Source: Ferruginibacter sp. | GTDB taxonomy: Bacteria; Bacteroidota; Bacteroidia; Chitinophagales; Chitinophagaceae | Length of the DNA stretch: 5,929 nucleotides | Direction: 5' to 3' | Assembly (NCBI GenBank): GCA_025357775.1 | Contig: JANXOQ010000524.1 | Location: forward strand, 1 to 5,929 | Shown here: piece after piece, positions 1 through 5,806 of the stretch | Layout of the letters: each line of letters opens with the position of its first letter | How positions within the stretch are numbered: position 1 is the stretch's first letter | Notes under the pieces: generated by a model | Database searches by the model: none | Told to the model about the DNA's origin: nothing | What the model saw: only the letters and a program-made list of their open reading frames with translations | Translations under genes and position numbers: made by a program

Positions 1-17
1 CTTGGCTTTGTTGAATA

Positions 18-46
18 AAATTCCAACTGCATAGCAGTTGGAATTT
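18..46. repeat. Perfect 13-bp inverted repeat (hairpin) in repeat copy 1
   Basis: AAATTCCAACTGC (18-30) and GCAGTTGGAATTT (34-46) are perfect reverse complements around a 3-base ATA loop. No T-tract follows directly on the plus strand; on the minus strand the stem is followed by TATTCAAC, so it is a poor intrinsic terminator either way. The core AACTGC/GCAGTT is shared with the outer inverted repeats of the unit. Confidence 0.9.
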
Positions 47-138
47 ATAGCTCTAACTAACTGATAAACAGTAATTATTTTGTAAACAAAGTATATGGAA
101 ATTGGTATTACATTTTGACAGTTCGTCTAAAAAATGTC

Positions 139-190
139 AACTGCAAAATTTGGGTTAAATGTAATGCATTTAAACCCAGATTTTGCAGTT
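139..190. repeat. Long near-perfect inverted repeat at the junction of the two repeat units
   Basis: The left arm 139-161 (starting AACTGCAAAATTTGGG) pairs with the right arm 167-190 (ending GATTTTGCAGTT) around a 5-base loop TAATG. There are 22 Watson-Crick pairs, one T150/G179 mismatch (wobble in a plus-strand RNA) and one bulged A172. It is formed by the right end of one unit and the left end of the next, so it would exist only where two units abut. On the minus strand a T6 run follows four bases after the stem, so weak termination is possible. It could be an RNA hairpin or a DNA cruciform. Confidence 0.9.
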
Positions 191-365
191 AAAAAACCCA
201 TAGCCATCTTGGCTTTGTTGAATAAAATTCCAACTGCATAGCAGTCGGAATTTATAGCTCTAACTAACTGATAAACAGTTATTATTTTGTAAACTAAGTT
301 TATAGAAATTGGTATTACATTTTGACAGTTTGTCTAAAAAATGTGAACTGCAAAATTTGGGTTTA
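171..365. mobile_element. Possible MITE-like element with 20-bp terminal inverted repeats and TTAA at both ends
   Basis: The left end (171-190, TAAACCCAGATTTTGCAGTT) is the reverse complement of the right end (346-365) at 19 of 20 positions. TTAA occurs at both boundaries (170-173 and 363-366), immediately outside ACCC... and ...GGGT, which would fit a TTAA target duplication. The 189-bp interior has no coding capacity, as expected for a non-autonomous element. The preceding copy has the same right end at 139-158, but with one T fewer before its AA. I did not recognise the family. Alternative readings are a structured intergenic repeat that is not transposed, or a tandem duplication whose ends are palindromic by coincidence with the hairpin at 139-190. 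The inverted repeats are certain; mobility is an inference. Confidence 0.45.
225..253. repeat. Same hairpin in repeat copy 2, one mismatch
   Basis: This is the copy-2 equivalent of the 18-46 hairpin. Position 246 is C instead of T, giving one A/C mismatch against position 232 in a plus-strand RNA, or a U-G wobble in a minus-strand RNA. The other 12 pairs are kept. Confidence 0.85.
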
Positions 366-523
366 ATTAAAGTTATCCCTTTTAAATACATTAGCTTGAG
401 TGATATTATATTAGTAATGCTTATATTTTAAATTTTTTGTCTACCATACATAATTAAAATAAATATGTATTAGAGCCACAATATTTTACTTAAGGTAGTC
501 GTTATAGTTAGAAATCTCTAATT

Positions 524-3319
524 ATGAAAAATACTAATACATTTAGCGTAATAAAAATACTTATTATTACAATTTTTGCTTTTGTAAGCAAAAAAACAAA
601 TGCACAAAATTGTACAGTAAACGCTGGTGTAGATGCAAGTTATTGTTACAACCAACTAACAAATAGTGTTAATGATTTACAAACACTTTTTACGCTAACG
701 GGCAATTCATCTGGCAATGTAAATACTACCCCTAACTTATTATGGGAAATTGTATCTGCACCTGTGGGAGCAAACATAAGTTTAATGACTGCCAATAATA
801 ACACTACCATTACAAAAGCAAAATTTTCTGATGTGCCTACTGGTATATATATATTTAGGATAGGTATAGACTGCCTTAATGGTGGTAGAATATATGACAG
901 TGTTAATATTAATGTAGTAAATGTGGCAGACTTTCAGTTATTTGCAGATAAAAAATTAAGTGATATATGTGCAAATACTCAAGATTCTATCCATCTAGTT
1001 GGAAGGCCTTTAAAGACTGGTGAAGTACTTTTACTTAAATTTTATAATGTTTTAGTTAAATATAATAACACAACAATTTCAAGTTATTTCCAAATTGTTG
1101 GACCAACGAGTGACTCAGTAAGATTAACCGCAACAAATATTAGGTATAACATTTCTTGTTTAAGAGAGAGAAACGACCCTTATTTTAGAGTTGAATTAAA
1201 AAATGGCACATGTTCAAATTCTGGATACCCTCCTTTTATAAATGATGTAGAAACTTGGGGAGTTATTAGTCCATATATAGTTAAAAACGCCGTTAGAAAT
1301 GTAGATACTTTAACGTGCGCAACAAATACCAAAATGTATATTAGCAATTATAATGTATGTGATATTGGAGGCTTACCTGATAATTACTATGCTAACAACA
1401 CTATTATAAAAACAATAAGTGGATCTGGCACATTAAAATTTGGAGATAATTCCTCTGGTGAATTTGATTTGTTCTTAACAAATAATTGGGATACTGTAGC
1501 TACAAATACTTTGAACATGTATGAGATAACATACACAGGCAACAATTGTTTTGCTACATTTAAAGATACTGTAAAATTATTTTTAAAATCTTCGGCTCCA
1601 GGAACTACTGGTTACAGTTTTGTAAATGGCTTTTATTTTAATTACAAATATTTTTGCGTGCGACAACCTTTTCCACTTACAAGTTATACTTTTCCTTTGG
1701 TTACAAGTGGTATTGGAAATATCCCAAGTAGATATAAATTTACAATAACGGGATACAAAGAACAAAACTATTCGTCAGCAATTTTTTTAAACCCTAATAG
1801 AAAAGATAGTTTAACATTGGTTGGGCCTTTAGACCCCGGTTCTTACAGCTGTATAGTTCGAATTACTGATACTACAAATGGTTGTTTTTTTGATTATGCT
1901 CTTAGATTTGCATTAAGAAAACCTATCCAATTACCAACATTGAGGGATACGACTATTTGCGGATATTCGAATACCATTATTTTAAGTATTGCTAACGGGG
2001 TTTATCAAAATGAGTATACTTCGAATCTAGTGATTGGAAATGGAAATACAGCTATGTACTACGGAGATCTTTATCTTCGTTTAAACAACCCAATTGATTA
2101 TAATTATGGGTATGATATTGCAGTAGTTCCTGTACCAATTTTAAATAATCCAAATGCATGTACCGATGGTAGGTCAGATACTTTCCATATTTCAATGTTA
2201 TCAAGCGGTCATCCATCTAATGCGGGCACAGACCAGACCTTGCTTTGCAATGTAGCTACAACAAACCTAGCTGGTTCTTTACCATCTTCTACGGGTGGCA
2301 TTGCGGGCTTTTGGAAATTTTTACCTGCAATATCTACTAATGCAGGAAATCCAATAGTGATTGTAGATTCTGCTAATAAAAATACAGAAGTTTCGGGCTT
2401 TAGTAATTTATCTACCTACTATTTTAGCTGGAATGTTAATGATGGTAATGGAGGTAATTTTTGCAACCTACAGCCAGATACTGTAATGATAGTTTTTTCG
2501 GGTATATCACCTACAACAACTCAAAAAGCTCAACCAGATTTTACTGGTATTTTAAGCAATGATAAACAGTACATGCTTACCTCCAACGCAGTAGTGCCTA
2601 CATTTAATGTGCAATGGAATTATATAAGTGGCCCCGCTGGTTCTATAATTGTAAGCCCTAATGCTCAAAACACAAATATAACAGGACTTACAACGGGTAC
2701 TTATTTATTTGAAATAATAGTTTCTAACACTTGTGGTATATTTAAGGATACTGTTGTGCTCAATTTTACTGGCATATTACCCGTTACACTAATCAGTTTT
2801 AATGGAATTAAAAATATAAATGGTAATGATGACCTTAGTTGGAATGTAGCAGATGAAATAAATATGAAACAATATGAATTAGAACTTAGTGCTGATGCAA
2901 TAAGTTTTAAAAATATTAATACTTCAATTGCAAATAACAATGGGCTTTTTACAAACACATACTCTTATAAAAATAGTAAAACATCTAACGAAGTAAATTT
3001 TTACAGACTCAAAATGGTAAATTTAGATAACAGCTTTGTATATAGTAATGTTTTAAAGCTAGATAATAAGCAAAGTAATTTAAACAGTTTTACAATAGCT
3101 CCAAATCCTGCAAAAATAAATTTTAGTATAAATGTTAGTTCATTAGAAACACAATTTTCAAAAATAGAAATCTTGAATGTACTTGGTCAATTAGTTTATA
3201 CAAGAAGTATAAAAATTTTAAAAGGTGTAAATAATTATCCTATAGATTTTGGTTTATTTCCAAAGGGTTTATATTTTGCAAAACTAAATAACGTTTCAAA
3301 GAAATTTATTATTGAATAA
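524..3319 (+). CDS. Secreted Ig/PKD-like repeat protein with T9SS type A C-terminal sorting domain
   Basis: A 931-residue protein predicted to be exported by Sec and then carried to the cell surface or medium by the type IX secretion system. Residues 1-28 form a signal peptide (positive start, hydrophobic stretch 9-22, likely cleavage after the NAQ at 26-28). A beta-sandwich, Ig/PKD-like domain spans about 30-132 ('AGVD..YC', 'LLWEIVSAPVGA', 'PTGIYIFRIGI'). A related pattern appears at 565-658 ('NAGTDQTLLCN', 'GFWKFL') and 668-748 ('VQWNYISGPAG', 'TGTYLFEIIVSN'). The middle (135-560) is cysteine- and asparagine-containing beta-rich sequence that I cannot assign. Residues 752-850 ('LPVTLISF', 'LSWNVADEINMKQYELE', 'NFYRLKMVN') match the fibronectin-like stretch that often precedes the sorting signal. 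Residues 857-931 have the sorting motifs: APNP, 'IEILNVLGQLV', 'LFPKGLYFAKL' and terminal KKFIIE. The ATG at 524 is chosen because it yields the signal peptide directly. No enzyme motif is visible; an adhesin or surface structural role is an inference. It is a single-gene unit followed by its own terminator. I found no clean Bacteroidota-type promoter in 366-523. Confidence 0.9.
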   Translation: MKNTNTFSVIKILIITIFAFVSKKTNAQNCTVNAGVDASYCYNQLTNSVNDLQTLFTLTGNSSGNVNTTPNLLWEIVSAPVGANISLMTANNNTTITKAKFSDVPTGIYIFRIGIDCLNGGRIYDSVNINVVNVADFQLFADKKLSDICANTQDSIHLVGRPLKTGEVLLLKFYNVLVKYNNTTISSYFQIVGPTSDSVRLTATNIRYNISCLRERNDPYFRVELKNGTCSNSGYPPFINDVETWGVISPYIVKNAVRNVDTLTCATNTKMYISNYNVCDIGGLPDNYYANNTIIKTISGSGTLKFGDNSSGEFDLFLTNNWDTVATNTLNMYEITYTGNNCFATFKDTVKLFLKSSAPGTTGYSFVNGFYFNYKYFCVRQPFPLTSYTFPLVTSGIGNIPSRYKFTITGYKEQNYSSAIFLNPNRKDSLTLVGPLDPGSYSCIVRITDTTNGCFFDYALRFALRKPIQLPTLRDTTICGYSNTIILSIANGVYQNEYTSNLVIGNGNTAMYYGDLYLRLNNPIDYNYGYDIAVVPVPILNNPNACTDGRSDTFHISMLSSGHPSNAGTDQTLLCNVATTNLAGSLPSSTGGIAGFWKFLPAISTNAGNPIVIVDSANKNTEVSGFSNLSTYYFSWNVNDGNGGNFCNLQPDTVMIVFSGISPTTTQKAQPDFTGILSNDKQYMLTSNAVVPTFNVQWNYISGPAGSIIVSPNAQNTNITGLTTGTYLFEIIVSNTCGIFKDTVVLNFTGILPVTLISFNGIKNINGNDDLSWNVADEINMKQYELELSADAISFKNINTSIANNNGLFTNTYSYKNSKTSNEVNFYRLKMVNLDNSFVYSNVLKLDNKQSNLNSFTIAPNPAKINFSINVSSLETQFSKIEILNVLGQLVYTRSIKILKGVNNYPIDFGLFPKGLYFAKLNNVSKKFIIE

Positions 3320-3338
3320 TTTTTATGAAAAAATTGAT

Positions 3339-3373
3339 AAAAGACACTTTGAAAAAAGTGTCTTTTATTTTTT
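3339..3373 (+). terminator. Intrinsic terminator after the T9SS cargo gene
   Basis: AAAAGACACTTT (3339-3350) and AAAGTGTCTTTT (3355-3366) form a perfect 12-bp stem with a GAAA loop, followed by A and six T (3368-3373). It begins 20 bases after the stop codon. An A-run on the upstream side gives a T-run on the other strand as well, so some bidirectional activity is possible. Confidence 0.88.
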
Positions 3374-3486
3374 AAAATAAAAAGGATATTACTATCATAC
3401 AAAAAATATTATTTGTAATATCAAGTTTGTTGTAACGGTAGGCTGTTCATATTTATTTGGAAGTTTGGTAAATTCTATAAGCTTAT

Positions 3487-3529
3487 AAAAACCCTCTTTT
3501 TGCTAGCTCATGCTAGCATCCGTGTTTTT
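3487..3529. repeat. Two-stem structured intergenic element with TGCTAGC hairpin
   Basis: The inner stem TGCTAGC (3501-3507) / GCTAGCA (3512-3518) is perfect around a TCAT loop. An outer stem AAAAAC (3487-3492) / GTTTTT (3524-3529) encloses it, with unpaired CCTCTTTT on one side and TCCGT on the other. A T6 run (3525-3530) on the plus strand might give weak termination. The general design (ACGGATGC...GC hairpin...AGAGGGTTTTT on the minus strand) resembles intergenic repeats I remember from Chitinophagia genomes. That resemblance is from memory and was not checked; the base pairing is directly visible. Confidence 0.6.
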
Positions 3530-3692
3530 TGAGTACATTACTAAATTAAAATTGCAATTAGTATTATATCAACTACTTTGATAATTTTATTAATAATAAG
3601 TACACTACAATTAAATTTTCACTTCGCCTATTTACTTTTTAGTTACATCGTATTTGTTTTGATTACTCCATTTTATACGTGTATAATTTATG

Positions 3693-3716
3693 AAATAGTT
3701 TAGAGCTATTTTTTTT
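3693..3716 (+). other. Weak hairpin followed by T-run in the rnc upstream region
   Basis: AAATAG (3693-3698) and CTATTT (3706-3711) pair over six AT-rich base pairs, extendable by one T-G wobble, followed by T to 3716 (the uninterrupted T run is 3709-3716). The stem is short and low in G+C, so it may be a chance structure, a weak terminator or attenuator, or part of a leader for rnc. Confidence 0.25.
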
Positions 3717-3808
3717 ACAATTGTTATTATATAGGCTATGTAAAATATTCTCTCCTTAAATGTTGTACCTAAACATTAAATAAACTATTTTAGCTAAAAC
3801 TTAACTCC

Positions 3809-4531
3809 ATTAAAAAAGCACTTACATACTTACACGATTTATTTTTAGGTGAATCTGTTACCAACGATTTTAAAAAAGAACTTAATAATGTTATTGGATT
3901 TAAACCAAACAACATTTTATTATACAAAACAGCGCTTAGCCATCGATCTGTAAGGGAAGGTGCAGACGAAAATAATGAACGATTAGAATTTTTGGGAGAT
4001 GCAGTATTAGGATCTGTAATTGCACATTATCTTTTTAGAAAATACCCATATAAAGGGGAAGGTTTTCTTACAGAAATGCGCAGCAAAATGGTAAATAGGC
4101 AAAAGCTAAATGAAATTGCTATAAAAATGGGGCTAAAAAAAATTACCTATTACAACAAATTAGATAACTCTTTAAAATCTTCTCAAATATTTGGTAATAC
4201 GCTAGAGGCTTTAATTGGTGCTATTTTTTTGGATAGAGGCTATGATAAAACACAACGCTGGATAGAAAAATATATGGTGCAAAACCACATGTTTACAGAT
4301 GATTTAGAAGCTATAGAAATAAATATTAAAAATAAATTGTATGGTTGGGCTAATAAAAATGGAAAGCAATTAGAATTTACAACAGTAAAAGAATCTATAG
4401 AAAGTGGTAGACGATTATTTACCATTGGTGCTACAATAGATGGAGAAGTAATAGCACAAGCAAAAGGGTTTAATAAAAAAGATGCAAGCCAAGCAGCGGC
4501 TTTTAAAGCAGTAGAAACTTTAGGTTTATAA
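3809..4531 (+). CDS. rnc: Ribonuclease III, apparently starting at a non-canonical ATT codon
   Basis: RNase III cuts double-stranded RNA in rRNA precursor processing and in mRNA and antisense turnover; it acts as a cytoplasmic homodimer with Mg2+. With the start at 3809 the protein is 240 residues, normal for the family. The catalytic domain has 'ALSHRS' near residue 44, the signature NERLEFLGDAVLG with E57, E60 and D64, and 'GNTLEALIGAIFLD' with E133. Residue N130 occupies the place of E. coli D114. The dsRNA-binding domain runs from about 172 to 240 ('NIKNKLYGWANKNG', 'KKDASQAAAFKAVETL'). The frame is open from 3794, just after an in-frame TAG at 3791, and contains no ATG, GTG or TTG until a TTG at 3992. 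That TTG lies inside the catalytic signature and would remove E57 and E60. ATT AAA AAA at 3809 gives a plausible N-terminus (KKALTYLHDLF), one base from ATG AAA AAA. Identity is near certain; the start is inferred. gpsA follows after 10 bases, suggesting co-transcription. Confidence 0.93.
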   Translation: MKKALTYLHDLFLGESVTNDFKKELNNVIGFKPNNILLYKTALSHRSVREGADENNERLEFLGDAVLGSVIAHYLFRKYPYKGEGFLTEMRSKMVNRQKLNEIAIKMGLKKITYYNKLDNSLKSSQIFGNTLEALIGAIFLDRGYDKTQRWIEKYMVQNHMFTDDLEAIEINIKNKLYGWANKNGKQLEFTTVKESIESGRRLFTIGATIDGEVIAQAKGFNKKDASQAAAFKAVETLGL

Positions 4532-4541
4532 AAAATTGAGT

Positions 4542-5579
4542 ATGAAATTTGGAATACTAGGAAGTGGTAGTTGGGGTACTGCCATTGCAAAAATATTAAC
4601 TGATAATGGCAATGTTGTTAGCTGGTGGAACCGAAGTGAAGCAGCAATTGAACAATTTAAAATACGAAACCACAATCCTCAATACCTTACTAGTGCAAGA
4701 TTTGATGTACAAAAATTAATACTTTCTACCAATGTACAACAGGTTATAGAACAAAGCGATGTTATCATAATTGCAATACCATCTGCATATACAAGTGAGG
4801 TACTTTTAACTTTAAACAAAAAAATATTTGAAGGCAAAAAAATTATTTCTGCGGTAAAAGGTATAATGCCAGGCGAAAATGAATTGCTCAATGATTTTTT
4901 AGCAAAACACTTTGGCGTTAAAATTGAAAATTATTTTGCCTTATTGGGTCCATGCCATGCAGAAGAAGTAGCAGCCGAAAAATTATCTTATCTAACTTTT
5001 ACTGGTGTAGATGAAGCTACAACAAAAAGCATAGCAGATAATTTTAAAACGTCTTACATAAATACTGTTGTAAATAAAGATATATATGGCGTGCAATACG
5101 CAGCAGTATTAAAAAATATATATGCAGTAGCAGCGGGCATGGCACATGGGCTTGACTATGGCGACAATTTTTTGAGTGTACTTATTGCAAACAGTGCAGA
5201 TGAAATGGCGGGCTTCTTACGAAAAGCAGGCATTATAAATGCAGAAGTTGGCTATATGGAAACAGACAAAAGTACCGTTGGAAAAAAACATGCAAACTAT
5301 GCAGCCTCTGTATATCTTGGTGATTTATTGGTAACCTGTTATTCACTTTTTAGTAGAAATAGAACATTTGGAAATATGATAGGCAAAGGCTACTCTGTAA
5401 AAAATGCACAGCTAGAAATGAGCATGGTAGCGGAAGGATACAATGCATCTAAATGCATGCACATTATAAATGAAACCGTAATAGCTGAAATGCCCATTGC
5501 CCAAACAGTGTACGATATTTTGTGGAACGGAATGGATGCTAGAAAAGGTTTTGAAAAAATTGAAGAAGCGCTGATATAA
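4542..5579 (+). CDS. gpsA: Glycerol-3-phosphate dehydrogenase [NAD(P)+]
   Basis: GpsA reduces dihydroxyacetone phosphate to sn-glycerol-3-phosphate with NAD(P)H in the cytoplasm, providing the backbone of phospholipids. The 345-residue product is of normal family length. The N-terminal Rossmann fold begins at once with the dinucleotide-binding loop GSGSWGTA (residues 7-14). It is followed by 'IIIAIPSAY' near 75-83, 'SAVKGIMPG' near 103-111 with a conserved Lys at 106, and 'LLGPCHAEEVA' near 135-145. The C-terminal helical domain contains 'AVLKNIYAVAAGMAHGL' with the catalytic Lys at 191, the substrate-binding 'SRNRTFG' (271-277) and 'VAEGYNASK' (296-304). All key residues appear intact. The ATG at 4542 is preferred to an in-frame TTG at 4536 because it places the Rossmann strand at the usual distance from the N-terminus. 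It lies 10 bases after the rnc stop and is probably expressed from the same transcript. No convincing intrinsic terminator follows. Confidence 0.97.
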   Translation: MKFGILGSGSWGTAIAKILTDNGNVVSWWNRSEAAIEQFKIRNHNPQYLTSARFDVQKLILSTNVQQVIEQSDVIIIAIPSAYTSEVLLTLNKKIFEGKKIISAVKGIMPGENELLNDFLAKHFGVKIENYFALLGPCHAEEVAAEKLSYLTFTGVDEATTKSIADNFKTSYINTVVNKDIYGVQYAAVLKNIYAVAAGMAHGLDYGDNFLSVLIANSADEMAGFLRKAGIINAEVGYMETDKSTVGKKHANYAASVYLGDLLVTCYSLFSRNRTFGNMIGKGYSVKNAQLEMSMVAEGYNASKCMHIINETVIAEMPIAQTVYDILWNGMDARKGFEKIEEALI

Positions 5580-5678
5580 TTTATTGCAACTAAAAGTATT
5601 TCATAAATTTAAGTATTTTTTTTAGACTGTTTGTTTTTTTGAAGCATTGAGCCAATAAATTATATTGAGCTTTTGAAA

Positions 5679-5742
5679 CCCTGCTATCCGTTCCTATCTT
5701 TTTTTTCGTTCCTCAAAAAAAGTATATCCACTTCTATCAGGG
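5679..5742 (-). repeat. Bacteroidota-type structured intergenic repeat (CCCTGAT...GCAGGG element)
   Basis: CCCTG (5679-5683) pairs with CAGGG (5738-5742) as a closing stem, and CTTTTTTT (5698-5705) pairs with AAAAAAAG (5715-5722) as an inner stem. On the minus strand the element runs CCCTGATAGAAGTGG, then a T-run, GAGGAACG, an A-run, and then GATAGGAACGGATAGCAGGG. This arrangement closely resembles a very common intergenic element I remember from Flavobacteriia and Chitinophagia genomes, often lying after genes. It may correspond to a described Bacteroidota RNA motif such as Flavo-1, but I cannot confirm that by name. It could act as a terminator-like or RNA-processing structure. The pairing is seen; the family assignment is from memory. 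Confidence 0.65.
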
Positions 5743-5759
5743 CTATGGTGAGCAGTAGT

Positions 5760-5806
5760 AATTTTTTCAACTTTTTATTTACGCTTTTAAAAAAGAAGAA
5801 AAAATT
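5760..5806. repeat. A/T-only long inverted repeat
   Basis: AATTTTTTC (5760-5768) pairs with GAAAAAATT (5798-5806), and inside it CTTTTT (5771-5776) pairs with AAAAAG (5790-5795). A symmetric AA/AA internal loop separates the two stems and the terminal loop has 13 bases. There are 15 pairs, only two of them G-C. In DNA this AT-rich such a structure can arise by chance. Confidence 0.5.

Larger units (their letters stand above)
1..363. repeat. Direct tandem repeat, 207-bp period, two copies in view (first copy cut by the left edge or preceded by more copies)
   Basis: Bases 1-156 match bases 208-363 with no indels and 7 substitutions (39/246, 73/280, 88/295, 93/300, 97/304, 124/331, 138/345), so 149 of 156 positions are identical. 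Bases 157-207 fill the rest of the period and are present once. Similarity stops at 363-364, so the array ends there and probably continues to the left of the window; its true phase cannot be read from here. No open reading frame of useful length lies in either strand. The unit contains several inverted repeats, listed separately. The near identity implies recent duplication or homogenisation. The function is unknown. It lies about 160 bases upstream of the T9SS cargo gene. Confidence 0.95.
3374..3808. other. Intergenic region between the surface-protein gene and rnc, no gene recognised
   Basis: About 435 AT-rich bases with frequent stops in all frames. It holds a 12-bp perfect palindrome TATAAGCTTATA (3476-3487), the two-stem element at 3487-3529, and a weak imperfect dyad TTATAC/GTATAA (3673-3678 and 3681-3686). 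A possible promoter for rnc is TTTTG (3657-3661) and TATAAT (3682-3687), 20 bases apart. This only loosely resembles the Bacteroidota TTTG / TAnnTTTG pattern, so it is weak. The stretch 3421-3475 is less AT-rich than its surroundings and could be a decayed gene or repeat; I could not identify it. In many Bacteroidota acpP-fabF lie immediately upstream of rnc; nothing of fabF is seen here. Confidence 0.6.

Noticed and set aside
18..253. Strand of action of the repeat hairpins inferred from wobble pairs
   Set aside because: The copy-2 change at 246 keeps pairing only in a minus-strand RNA, but T150/G179 in the junction hairpin keeps pairing only in a plus-strand RNA, so the evidence conflicts.
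1..363. CRISPR array
   Set aside because: The period is 207 bases and the whole unit is repeated; there are no short direct repeats with unique spacers and no cas genes.
3992..4531. RNase III starting at TTG 3992
   Set aside because: That start lies inside the catalytic signature and would remove E57, E60 and the N-terminal helices, while clear RNase III sequence continues upstream in frame.
4536..4541. Upstream TTG start for gpsA
   Set aside because: It adds only two residues; the ATG at 4542 gives the usual short lead into the Rossmann strand.
1583..4891. Minus-strand open frames at 1583-1765, 2701-2958, 4240-4590 and 4679-4891
   Set aside because: All lie opposite strongly supported genes, show no recognisable domains and have compositions expected from antisense reading.
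5590..5625. Terminator for gpsA (CTAAAA...TTTTAG)
   Set aside because: The arms are six AT-rich bases with a loop over 20 bases long; there is no stable stem before the T-run.
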